The translations under genes and the position numbers were made by a program. The notes beneath the pieces were generated by a model. That model saw only the letters and a program-made list of their open reading frames with translations, was not told where the DNA came from and did not search any database. 5,661 nt of DNA, taken from positions 1-5,661 of the forward strand of contig JAUWZB010000060.1 in NCBI GenBank assembly GCA_030615555.1, given 5' to 3'. Below are positions 1 through 5,661 of this stretch, piece after piece (positions within the stretch are counted from its first letter, which is position 1; each line of letters begins with the position of its first letter). Origin of the DNA: Dehalococcoidales bacterium (lineage in GTDB: Bacteria; Chloroflexota; Dehalococcoidia; E44-bin15).

Positions 1-1044
1 GATCCCACAACTGTCCCTTTGGCTCAGAAAAAACAGCTCCTCGATGAGTATAACGAGATTATCTGGGCCACCCCAAAGATTCAGACCTCCCTCATTGCTT
101 ATGGGGATAGCGAGAAATCGGTCATCTTCGCCAATTCGGAGGGCAGCTATATCGAGCAGACGAAAGTGGACCTCACAGTGCGCATCCTGGCGATCGCCCG
201 AGAGGATGGCGATGTGCAGCAGGTATCCCTAAGCGTGGGCTCCAGCGGCAACTTTGGCTTTATGGAAGGGCTCCATCAGGAAGTGAGAGAGGCTGCCCAG
301 CGCGCCGTAGCGCTGCTCTCCGCACCCCTGGTCAAGGGAGGTGAATATACCGTGATCCTCGACCCGGTCCTTGCCGGTGTCTTTACCCATGAGGCCTTTG
401 GGCACCTCTCCGAATCCGATTTCGTCTATGAAAACGACCGCCTGAAGGATATCATGGTTTTAGGGCGTAGGTTCGGTGGGGAGCACCTCAACATCGTCGA
501 TGGCGCTGCCGTCCCCGGACTCCGGGGCAGCTACAAATATGACGATGAGGGCGTGCCCGCAACGAGGACCTACCTAATTAAGGAGGGGATGCTGGTGGGG
601 CGGCTTCATTCGCGGGAGACGGCAGCCAAAATGGGCGAAAAACCCACAGGAAACGCCCGCGCCCTCAATTACAGTCATCCGCCCATTGTTCGGATGACCA
701 ACACCTTCATTGAGCCCGGGGAGGTAACATTCGAGGAGATGATCAGCGATATCAGGGAGGGAGTCTATGTAAAGAACTGGTATGGGGGGATGACCAGCAT
801 GGAGATGTTTACCTTCTCCGCCGGTGAGGCCTACATGATTCGTAACGGCAAGGTAGCCGAGCTCCTCCGACCGGTGGTGCTCACCGGCAATGTATTTACC
901 ACCCTGGAGAACATCGATGCCATCGGTAATGACCTGGAAATGAATCAGGGTGGTGGCTGTGGCAAGGGGGCGCAATCCCCTCTCCCCATCTCCAATGGCA
1001 GCCCCCACATCAGGATCCGCCGGTGTCTGGTGGGAGGAAGGTAG
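1..1044 (+). CDS. tldD: TldD, zinc metalloprotease subunit (5' end cut by window edge)
   Basis: Catalytic subunit of the TldD/TldE cytoplasmic protease, which in E. coli processes the microcin B17 precursor and degrades the antitoxin CcdA. The frame is open from base 1 (DPTTVPLAQK...), so the TTG at 19 is an internal Leu, not a start. The fragment has 347 codons. The zinc motif HEAFGH is at 388-405. The Cys matching the third E. coli ligand (Cys454) is at 958-960, in a GGGCGKGAQSP context. Spacing from first His to this Cys is 190 residues, against 192 in E. coli TldD, and 217 residues follow the His against 219, so roughly 110-130 N-terminal residues are missing. A DDEGVPATRT stretch at about 541-570 is typical of the family. 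All ligands are present, so the enzyme should be active. tldE follows with no gap, the usual arrangement for this pair. The in vivo substrate is unknown. Confidence 0.95.
   Translation, partial: DPTTVPLAQKKQLLDEYNEIIWATPKIQTSLIAYGDSEKSVIFANSEGSYIEQTKVDLTVRILAIAREDGDVQQVSLSVGSSGNFGFMEGLHQEVREAAQRAVALLSAPLVKGGEYTVILDPVLAGVFTHEAFGHLSESDFVYENDRLKDIMVLGRRFGGEHLNIVDGAAVPGLRGSYKYDDEGVPATRTYLIKEGMLVGRLHSRETAAKMGEKPTGNARALNYSHPPIVRMTNTFIEPGEVTFEEMISDIREGVYVKNWYGGMTSMEMFTFSAGEAYMIRNGKVAELLRPVVLTGNVFTTLENIDAIGNDLEMNQGGGCGKGAQSPLPISNGSPHIRIRRCLVGGR
1032..1041 (+). promoter_or_regulatory. Ribosome binding site of tldE
   Basis: GGGAGGAAGG lies inside the last codons of tldD. Its GGAGG core (1033-1037) is 7 bases before the TTG at 1045. 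It supports the TTG start, since the next in-frame ATG is only at codon 36, and implies that tldE translation is coupled to termination of tldD. Confidence 0.75.
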
Positions 1045-2349
1045 TTGGAGAATATCCTGAAGCTAGCGAAGAGGGTGGCTGAGGAGGCGGAGGTCTTCCT
1101 CGTCTCATTAAAGGAGACTCCTATTGGCTTTGAAGCGAACCGCTTAAAGATGCTGGAGACCAGAGAGGCAACCTCCATCTCCCTGCGCATCATCAAGAAT
1201 GGTAAAATAGGGTTCTCCACTACTACAAGGCTCGATGATCCTCAGGCGCTGGTCGATATGGCAGTGGAAACCGCCCAGTTCGGCGCTGAGGCAAGATTCG
1301 TGCTTCCCGAAGCGCAGATCCACCCTCAGATCGAGGTCTTTGACGGTAAGGTGGAGTCAGTAGCCACAGAGGATATGGTCGAAATAGGCGATTCGCTAAT
1401 CGCCAGGGTACTTAGCCACACCCCGGAGCTAGTTTGCGAGGCTGAGGTGACCAAAAGCATGGGCATGGTAAACATCCTGAACTCCTGCGGCGGCCAGGCC
1501 AGCTACCGCAAGAGCTACTTTACCATCGGCATTGAAGGGACCCTAATCAGGGATACAGACATGCTCTTCGTCGGTGAGAGCGATAGCTCCTGTCACCCGG
1601 TAAGGGACTTTAAGGCGATAGCCGACTCGGTGATCGCGCAGTTGGAGCTGGCAAGGCAGCCCGCCTCAGTAACCACAGGTAAGTTACCGGTAATTTTGAG
1701 CCCTAAAGGGGTAAGAAGCGCCCTATTTATCCCCCTGGCACTCGCGGTTAACGGGAAGATGGTGGTGGAGGGGGCATCACCACTGGCTGGCAGGCAAGGA
1801 AAGCTTCTCTTTGATGAGAAGCTCTCTTTATGGGACGATGCCACCATAAACTATCGCCCTGCAAGCCGCCCTTGCGACGATGAGGGGATGCCCAGCCAGC
1901 GGACGTCTCTCATCGCAAGGGGGGTGGTGGCAGACTTCCTCTATGACCTGCAAACTGCTGCCCTCGCCGGCAGCCGAAGCACGGGCAGCGGTAACCGGGC
2001 TCGGGGAGGCATGCCCACCCCATCGGTGAGCACCCTAGTAATTGAAGAGGGGGAAACCCCTTTTGAGGACATGCTACGAGATATGAAAGAAGGGCTGGTC
2101 ATTGAGATGCTCATCGGGGCGGAGCAGGGGAATGTTTTGGGGGGCGAGTTCAGCGGCAACGTCCTCCTGGGATACAAGGTGGAGAATGGGGAGATCGTGG
2201 GGCGGGTGAAGGATACGATGGTCTCAGGAAATATCTACGATGCCCTGAAGGGGCTCGTGGCCATCGGGCGCGAGGCGAAGTGGGTTGGCAGTGCACTCAG
2301 GACCCCGGCCCTTTATCTGTCCAGCCTGGCTGTGTCAAGCAAGGGATAA
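1045..2349 (+). CDS. tldE: TldE/PmbA, non-catalytic partner subunit of the TldD protease
   Basis: Protein of 434 residues, close to the usual 440-450 for the PmbA/TldE family. It is a paralogue of TldD that lacks the HExxxH motif, as expected; in E. coli the heterodimer forms the enclosed proteolytic chamber while TldD carries the zinc. Family marks seen: the N-terminal VFLVSLKETPIGFEANRLK strand region (residues 17-35), the DDEGMPSQRT segment (278-287, codons from 1876) that parallels DDEGVPATRT in TldD, and a C-terminal GEFSGNVLLGYKVENGEIVG region (367-386). The start is a TTG placed directly after the tldD TAG (0 bases between), backed by a good ribosome binding site. Cytoplasmic: no signal peptide or membrane segment. 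No frameshift or truncation is visible. The symbol pmbA is equally used. Confidence 0.94.
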   Translation: MENILKLAKRVAEEAEVFLVSLKETPIGFEANRLKMLETREATSISLRIIKNGKIGFSTTTRLDDPQALVDMAVETAQFGAEARFVLPEAQIHPQIEVFDGKVESVATEDMVEIGDSLIARVLSHTPELVCEAEVTKSMGMVNILNSCGGQASYRKSYFTIGIEGTLIRDTDMLFVGESDSSCHPVRDFKAIADSVIAQLELARQPASVTTGKLPVILSPKGVRSALFIPLALAVNGKMVVEGASPLAGRQGKLLFDEKLSLWDDATINYRPASRPCDDEGMPSQRTSLIARGVVADFLYDLQTAALAGSRSTGSGNRARGGMPTPSVSTLVIEEGETPFEDMLRDMKEGLVIEMLIGAEQGNVLGGEFSGNVLLGYKVENGEIVGRVKDTMVSGNIYDALKGLVAIGREAKWVGSALRTPALYLSSLAVSSKG

Positions 2350-2350
2350 C

Positions 2351-2357
2351 GAGGAGG
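2351..2357 (+). promoter_or_regulatory. Ribosome binding site deciding the start of the HEAT-repeat gene
   Basis: GAGGAGG lies right after the tldE stop and 5 bases before an in-frame TTG at 2363. It makes TTG 2363 a better start than the longer open frame beginning with TTG 2285, which would overlap tldE by 65 bases. Confidence 0.75.
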
Positions 2358-2362
2358 CATCC

Positions 2363-3283
2363 TTGTCTTTAGAGAGATACCTCGCGGAACTTAACGATGA
2401 GGGTAAACCGCTAGTTTTCTCAAAGCTGGCCAACCTTTCAACCCTATCCCCAGAGGAGCTAAGGCTGTTTCTCGAGACATGGGCTAGCATGGGGGCGGCG
2501 CGGCAGCGGCAGATCGCAAGTCAGCTTGTGGCGCTTGCAGAAGAGACCCCTAGTCTGAACTTCGATGACATCTTCCTCGTCTGTCTTCACGATCCCGATG
2601 AGATAGTACGGGTAAGAGCTATTGAAGGCCTATGGGAGTATGAGAACCGCTCCCTGATCAACCCGCTGAGCACCATGCTCAGGGAGGATAGCAAGGAATC
2701 GGTTCGTGCTGCCGCCGCCATGGCACTGGGCAAGTTTGCACTGCTTGCCGAACTGGGGAAATTGCGCCCCGATGATGGGGCCAAGATGGAGAAGGCACTC
2801 GTTGCTGTGATCGACAACCAGGAGGAGCAGCTCGAGGTAAGGCGACGAGCCGTAGAGGCGATCGCCACCCTCAGCCTGCCAAAGGTAACGGAGATCATCC
2901 AAGAAGCCTACCAAGGCAATGATGCCAAAATGCGGGTCAGCGCTATCTATGCTATGGGGATGAACAGCGATCCCGCCTGGCTTCCCACGCTAGTGAAGGA
3001 GCTGGGCAACCCCGATGCAGAGATGCGCTTTGAAGCAGCGGTAGCCTGTGGGGAGCTGGGAAAGGAGGAGGCGGTACCCCATCTGGTGAAGCTCATCCAT
3101 GACCTTGATAGTGAGGTGCAATTCTCCGCCATAGTAGCGCTGGGGCAAATCGGCGGCAGCGAGGCAGAGGCAGCACTCCGAGAATGCCTGAATCACCCCG
3201 ATGAGCACATTCGCGATGCAGCAACGGATGCCATAGAGATGCTAGGTTTTTACAAGGAACCCTCCTCTTTTAGAATTGTATAG
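2363..3283 (+). CDS. HEAT-repeat protein (probable protein-binding scaffold)
   Basis: Acidic 306-residue protein, taking the TTG at 2363 as start (MSLERYLAELND). After an N-terminal helical segment (about 1-65) come six to seven HEAT/PBS-lyase-like repeats of about 30 residues, at roughly 68-100, 101-132, 142-175, 176-205, 206-236, 237-267 and 269-297. The repeats show the recurring pattern of a D/N-P-D turn, then V/I-R-x-x-A-A/V, then a small-residue helix ending in LG, for example HDPDEIVRVRAIEGL (76-90), NPDAEMRFEAAVACGELG (216-233) and HPDEHIRDAATDAIEMLG (278-295). Such solenoids bind other proteins; PBS-lyase-like repeats also occur in phycobilin lyases, but nothing here suggests pigment work. 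No catalytic residues, signal peptide or membrane span are seen. The gap to tldE is 13 bases, so it is probably cotranscribed with it. A role as adaptor or substrate-recognition partner of TldDE is inference from position only. Confidence 0.88.
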   Translation: MSLERYLAELNDEGKPLVFSKLANLSTLSPEELRLFLETWASMGAARQRQIASQLVALAEETPSLNFDDIFLVCLHDPDEIVRVRAIEGLWEYENRSLINPLSTMLREDSKESVRAAAAMALGKFALLAELGKLRPDDGAKMEKALVAVIDNQEEQLEVRRRAVEAIATLSLPKVTEIIQEAYQGNDAKMRVSAIYAMGMNSDPAWLPTLVKELGNPDAEMRFEAAVACGELGKEEAVPHLVKLIHDLDSEVQFSAIVALGQIGGSEAEAALRECLNHPDEHIRDAATDAIEMLGFYKEPSSFRIV

Positions 3284-3295
3284 TGGGGGTTTGGC

Positions 3296-3844
3296 GTGCT
3301 AAAAGGTCAAAAGGTGGTGCTCAGGGAAAAACGGCTGGAAGATGCTACCAACGACTATGCCTGGCGGAGCGATGATGATCTTGCCCGTCTCGATGCTGCC
3401 CCGACCCTGAGGATACCCTTCACGAATTTTTTAGCTAGCTACGCCGATGAGCTAGGCCACCCAAGCCCGCGACGACACCGCTTCGCTATTGAAACCCTGG
3501 ACGGTAAGCATATCGGCAATTGTATGTACTACAATATTGACGAGGGTAAGGGGGGAGCAGAGTTGGGGATCATGATCGGCGACCGCGACTACTGGGATCA
3601 GGGTTATGGTGTCGATGCGGTCACCACCCTCCTAGACCATATTTTCAACACCACGAGGCTTAAGAGGGTCTACTTAAACACCCTGGAATGGAATGCCAGG
3701 GCGCAGCGATGCTTTGAGAAATGCGGCTTTGTCCCCTGTAAGCGGCGGAGAAGGTATCACGGCACCTTTGTTATCATGGAGATATATCGCAACTCCTGGG
3801 AGAATCGCGCCTCGATAAAGGGAGACCAAACCATAAAATTGTAG
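3296..3844 (+). CDS. GNAT-family N-acetyltransferase (RimJ/RimL-like)
   Basis: Protein of 182 residues that should transfer acetyl from acetyl-CoA to an amine; the acceptor (a protein N-terminus, a small amine or an antibiotic) cannot be told. Seen: the N-terminal strand KGQKVVLREKRLEDA, a GNAT core strand AELGIMIGDRDYW (88-100), the acetyl-CoA pyrophosphate loop DQGYGVDAV (101-109, matching Q/R-x-x-G-x-G/A), and the C-terminal NARAQRCFEKCGF helix (133-145) typical of Acetyltransf_3 proteins. The core ends near 163; the last 19 residues are a polar tail. The start is a GTG 12 bases after the HEAT gene stop, with only a weak G-run (3285-3289) as ribosome binding site; the family-like N-terminus begins right there. 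Last gene of the plus-strand group; its stop is 5 bases from the stop of the opposing SDR gene. Confidence 0.9.
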   Translation: MLKGQKVVLREKRLEDATNDYAWRSDDDLARLDAAPTLRIPFTNFLASYADELGHPSPRRHRFAIETLDGKHIGNCMYYNIDEGKGGAELGIMIGDRDYWDQGYGVDAVTTLLDHIFNTTRLKRVYLNTLEWNARAQRCFEKCGFVPCKRRRRYHGTFVIMEIYRNSWENRASIKGDQTIKL

Positions 3845-3849
3845 GCTTG

Positions 3850-4767
3850 TCATGCCTTTGGCGGTGCTGGATTCACCAATCCCGCGGCCAAAGATCTGGG
3901 CACAAGCTCACAAAGCTCATCTATAGTCCACATCCCTTTCTTGTAGATGGACCTAGTATACGCAGGCTCAGAGTAAAGGTCTATCTCTCCTCCGATAACA
4001 GCGAAGGTGCAGCCATTTATGTTCGCTGCCTCATCAGTGCAGAGGAAGACCACAAAGGGGGAGATGCACTCTGGCGGTGAAAACATATCAGACATATATT
4101 TATCCAAATCAGGACCACTCAGGCCCAAACTCTTCCCCCACGCAGCCTTCAGCTCCGGGCTCAGGGTCATCCTGGTGCCGGCAATGGGGCGAATCGCATT
4201 ACAGGTGACGCCATATCTTCCCATGTCCCGGGCCAACGTCCGCGTCAAGCCAACAATCCCCTCTTTGGCAGCGCTGTAGTTGGCCTGACCCATGTTGCCC
4301 AGTCCCGCTGCGGAGGAGGTATTTACAATCCGCCCGCTCCGCTGCTGCCGGAATACGACGCAGGCATGCTTGGCGCAATTGAAGTGGCCAAAGAGGTGAA
4401 CCTTTAGCACGGTGTCCCATTCCTCTTCCGTCATGTTAAAAACCATGCGATCCCGAAGCACGCCAGCATTATTGATCAGGATGTCCAGCCGACCAAAATT
4501 GTCGATGGCGCACTTAATTATCTTCTCCGCGCCTTCGAAGCTAACTACGCTCTCATAGTTAGCTACTGCATCCCCCCCCATCTTCTTGATCTCGGCAACC
4601 ACCTCATCGGCAGGTGTCTTGGCGGCCCCTGTGCCATCCAGCGCACCACCGAGGTCGTTGATCACTACCTTAGCCCCCTCAGCGGCGAGGGCCAGGGCGT
4701 GAGATCGGCCAAGCCCCCGACCGGCGCCGGTGACTACAGCAACCTTCCCTTTTAGTCTCTCTCCCAT
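3850..4767 (-). CDS. Short-chain dehydrogenase, MFE-2-like (3R)-hydroxyacyl-CoA dehydrogenase
   Basis: Rossmann-fold oxidoreductase of 305 residues. Seen: glycine-rich TGAGRGLG (13-20), VVINDLGG (34-41) with Asp38 at the end of the second strand, which favours NAD over NADP, NNAG (99-102), and catalytic Ser151, Tyr164 and Lys168 in NTSSAAG...QANYSAAK. The NDLGG, QANYSAAK and AGTRMT stretches resemble the dehydrogenase part of peroxisomal MFE-2/HSD17B4 more than FabG, and the protein is longer than FabG (about 245) by a C-terminal extension (about 262-305). His124 (KVHLFG) sits where classical SDRs have the tetrad Asn, as I recall it does in MFE-2. Probable reaction: (3R)-hydroxyacyl-CoA to 3-ketoacyl-CoA. 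Starts at ATG 4767 with AGGAGG 6 bases upstream, 2 bases after the stop of the MaoC gene, so the two are translationally coupled. Substrate unknown; a steroid, fatty-acid or other acyl-CoA pathway would fit. Confidence 0.9.
   Translation of the reverse strand: MGERLKGKVAVVTGAGRGLGRSHALALAAEGAKVVINDLGGALDGTGAAKTPADEVVAEIKKMGGDAVANYESVVSFEGAEKIIKCAIDNFGRLDILINNAGVLRDRMVFNMTEEEWDTVLKVHLFGHFNCAKHACVVFRQQRSGRIVNTSSAAGLGNMGQANYSAAKEGIVGLTRTLARDMGRYGVTCNAIRPIAGTRMTLSPELKAAWGKSLGLSGPDLDKYMSDMFSPPECISPFVVFLCTDEAANINGCTFAVIGGEIDLYSEPAYTRSIYKKGMWTIDELCELVPRSLAAGLVNPAPPKA
3856..3893. other. Imperfect inverted repeat at the convergent gene ends
   Basis: CTTTGGC (3856-3862) is perfectly complementary to GCCAAAG (3887-3893). 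Inside, after a G/G mismatch, three further pairs (3864-3866 with 3883-3885, one of them a G-T wobble), a 2-base bulge (3867-3868) and GGATT/AATCC (3869-3873 with 3878-3882) close on a CACC loop. The element lies within the last codons of the SDR gene and a few bases past the GNAT stop. Neither strand has a proper T-run after it (only a weak ATTTTA about 17 bases downstream on the minus strand), so it is not a standard intrinsic terminator. It could slow polymerase or protect 3' ends, or be chance. Confidence 0.35.
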
Positions 4768-4769
4768 TT

Positions 4770-5249
4770 TTAACCTCCTCGCTTTTTCTTAGAAGGGAGA
4801 ACGACCGTGGCACTGCCCGGAGTGGTCTTCTCCCCCTTCCCGTTCTCCACCCAGATGTCGCACTCCACGATGTGCTCACCATCCTCCACACGCTTATTGG
4901 TAACCTTCCCCTTGCACCACCAGGTCTCCCCGTCATGGGGCTCGGTCATGGTCTTCATTTTCCGGGGGTAATCCATAGCCCGGTACTGGCAGGAGAGTTT
5001 CTTGAGAGTGCCTTCCTCCCCGATCCAATCGGTCATCAGCTGCCCCAACCAGGCGCGCTTCAGGGCGCCGTGGACGATGGGACTGCCGACCATCATGGCG
5101 GCAGCAAAGCTATCCTCATAGTGCAGGGGGTTGAAATCCCCCGAGCCACCCGCCCACTTAACCAGCATCTGGGTGGTGGCCACCTTGGCAAGCGGGGTTA
5201 CCTCGCTACCTAGCTCAACATCTTCGAAATAGAGCTGTTTTTTCGCCAT
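4770..5249 (-). CDS. MaoC-type hotdog enoyl-CoA hydratase, catalytic subunit
   Basis: Single-hotdog protein of 159 residues with the R-specific hydratase 2 motif intact: WAGGSGDFNPLHYEDSFA at 32-49, with catalytic Asp38 and His43 in D-x-N-P-L-H. It is followed by PIVHGALKRAWLGQLM (57-72), the usual hotdog helix with the conserved HG. The opening LYFEDVELGSEV (6-17) is the standard MaoC start, and ATG 5249 has AGGAGG 5 bases upstream. The family adds water to trans-2-enoyl-CoA to give (3R)-hydroxyacyl-CoA, or the reverse. The upstream gene encodes a second hotdog with a degenerate motif, suggesting a two-subunit enzyme as in mycobacterial HadAB or ChsH1-ChsH2. The C-terminus is Lys-rich (PSKKKRGG). 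The product fits the SDR encoded next. Substrate length and type cannot be read. Confidence 0.9.
   Translation of the reverse strand: MAKKQLYFEDVELGSEVTPLAKVATTQMLVKWAGGSGDFNPLHYEDSFAAAMMVGSPIVHGALKRAWLGQLMTDWIGEEGTLKKLSCQYRAMDYPRKMKTMTEPHDGETWWCKGKVTNKRVEDGEHIVECDIWVENGKGEKTTPGSATVVLPSKKKRGG
4774..4779 (-). promoter_or_regulatory. Ribosome binding site of the SDR gene
   Basis: On the minus strand this reads AGGAGG, 6 bases before the ATG at 4767. It is embedded in the final Arg-Gly-Gly codons of the upstream MaoC gene, so ribosomes ending on that gene can restart on the SDR gene. Confidence 0.8.
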
Positions 5250-5254
5250 TGCTT

Positions 5255-5260
5255 CCTCCT
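5255..5260 (-). promoter_or_regulatory. Ribosome binding site of the MaoC hydratase gene
   Basis: On the minus strand this reads AGGAGG, 5 bases before ATG 5249, within the 13-base gap after the upstream hotdog gene. It confirms the start and the same-operon layout. Confidence 0.8.
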
Positions 5261-5262
5261 GT

Positions 5263-5661
5263 CTAGCTACAGATGAGCGTATTCCTAGCCTTGGCCACTA
5301 TATCGCCATTCTGGTTTAAATAGGTCTGCTCCATAGTGAGAAAGAGCATCTTACCCGACTTCCCCACCCGCTCCCGGGCATCGATGAACTGTCCATAGAC
5401 AACCAGGGTGTCGCCAGCGCGCACCGGGATGTAGAAATCAAACTCCACCCCGCCATCGAGGATGCGCATCATGCCACTCTCAAACACAGCGCCCAATACC
5501 TTGGCCATAAGCGCCCCCGCCTCCAACCCACCTCCTTTAATCGGCCAGCCAAAAAACCCCGGAGGGCATATTATCTCCCCGTACCTGCTTTTTCTGGCAT
5601 ACTCCACATCGCGGTAAAGCGGATTGGGGTCATCGATAGCGTCGGCGTAACGCGTTATGGC
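5263..5661 (-). CDS. MaoC N-terminal-type hotdog protein (5' end cut by window edge)
   Basis: The reading frame stays open to the right edge, giving 132 residues; roughly 25-35 are probably missing. The visible start reads AITRYADAIDDPNPLYRDVE, then YGEIICPPGFFGWPI, the hallmark of the MaoC dehydratase N-terminal domain (FAS1-dehydratase-like). The motif aligning with D-x-N-P-L-H of active hydratases is D-P-N-P-L-Y, with Tyr (5614-5616) in place of the catalytic His, so this subunit is likely structural or substrate-binding and pairs with the active hotdog encoded next. The middle part, GVEFDFYIPVRAGDTLVVYG, is the hotdog sheet. The GTG at 5607 is an internal Val, because the family motif lies upstream of it. 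First visible gene of a minus-strand operon with the MaoC hydratase (13-base gap) and the SDR; its promoter lies outside the window. Confidence 0.88.
   Translation of the reverse strand, partial: AITRYADAIDDPNPLYRDVEYARKSRYGEIICPPGFFGWPIKGGGLEAGALMAKVLGAVFESGMMRILDGGVEFDFYIPVRAGDTLVVYGQFIDARERVGKSGKMLFLTMEQTYLNQNGDIVAKARNTLICS

Noticed and set aside
1..4. GATC at the left edge as a possible cloning-site boundary
   Set aside because: A four-base match is common by chance, and the right edge shows nothing similar.
574..1008. Antisense open frame of 144 codons opposite tldD
   Set aside because: It lies wholly opposite a conserved gene with intact zinc ligands, has no recognisable domain, and is typical of open antisense frames in G+C-rich coding DNA.
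2046..2064. Terminator-like GGGG-AAA-CCCC-TTTT hairpin
   Set aside because: It sits in the middle of tldE, codes for part of a conserved acidic segment, and its stem relies on wobble pairs outside four G-C pairs; most likely chance.
2285..2362. Longer N-terminus for the HEAT protein starting at TTG 2285
   Set aside because: It would overlap tldE by 65 bases, the extra residues look unlike the rest, and a strong ribosome binding site fits TTG 2363.
1..3844. RiPP or microcin biosynthesis cluster around TldDE
   Set aside because: TldDE can mature peptides, but there is no space for a precursor gene here and no cyclodehydratase, radical SAM or transporter gene is seen.
3847..4279. Plus-strand open frames (3847-4080 and 4007-4279) inside the SDR gene
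   Set aside because: Both are opposite a clear SDR and show no family features or convincing ribosome binding site; they are shadows.
4872..5213. Plus-strand open frame of 113 codons opposite the MaoC gene
   Set aside because: It overlaps a well-supported hotdog gene and its translation resembles no known domain.
5263..5607. Hotdog gene starting at GTG 5607
   Set aside because: The conserved YADAIDDPNPLY segment lies upstream in the same frame, so the gene must begin beyond the window.

Overview
The window holds two gene groups that run toward each other and fill almost every base, so it looks like ordinary bacterial chromosome. G+C is moderate to high, strong AGGAGG-type ribosome binding sites are common, and three of the plus-strand genes use TTG or GTG starts. 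The particular protein versions (a HEAFGH-type TldD, a GNAT protein opening with an NDYAWRSDDDLARLDAA-like stretch, separate MaoC subunits next to an MFE-2-like dehydrogenase) recall Dehalococcoidia or other Chloroflexota. That assignment rests on remembered family resemblance, not on a search, and is only moderately secure.

Plus strand, 1-3844: the last three quarters of tldD (cut by the left edge), then tldE/pmbA beginning on the base after the tldD stop, then a HEAT-repeat protein 13 bases further on, then a GNAT acetyltransferase 12 bases after that. The spacing suggests one transcript. TldD and TldE form the two-subunit metalloprotease in which TldD carries the zinc site (HExxxH plus a C-terminal Cys) and TldE is the catalytically silent partner. 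The HEAT protein is probably a protein-binding scaffold. The GNAT protein is a RimJ/RimL-like acetyltransferase of unknown target.

Minus strand, 5661-3850: an operon read from right to left with a MaoC N-type hotdog protein (cut by the right edge), a MaoC-type hotdog hydratase with an intact Asp/His motif, and an MFE-2-like short-chain dehydrogenase. Together they look like a split bifunctional enzyme: R-specific hydration of an enoyl-CoA by the hotdog pair, then NAD-dependent oxidation of the (3R)-hydroxyacyl-CoA. The acyl substrate cannot be read from the sequence.

The two groups meet tail to tail with only 5 bases between the GNAT and SDR stops. An imperfect inverted repeat lies in the last codons of the SDR gene. 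I see no RNA genes, mobile elements, CRISPR arrays, attachment sites or promoters, and no stretch over 300 bases without a gene. No clearly new biological system is visible; the points most worth a check are the split hydratase/dehydrogenase module, the HEAT/GNAT companions of TldDE, and the very tight convergent junction.
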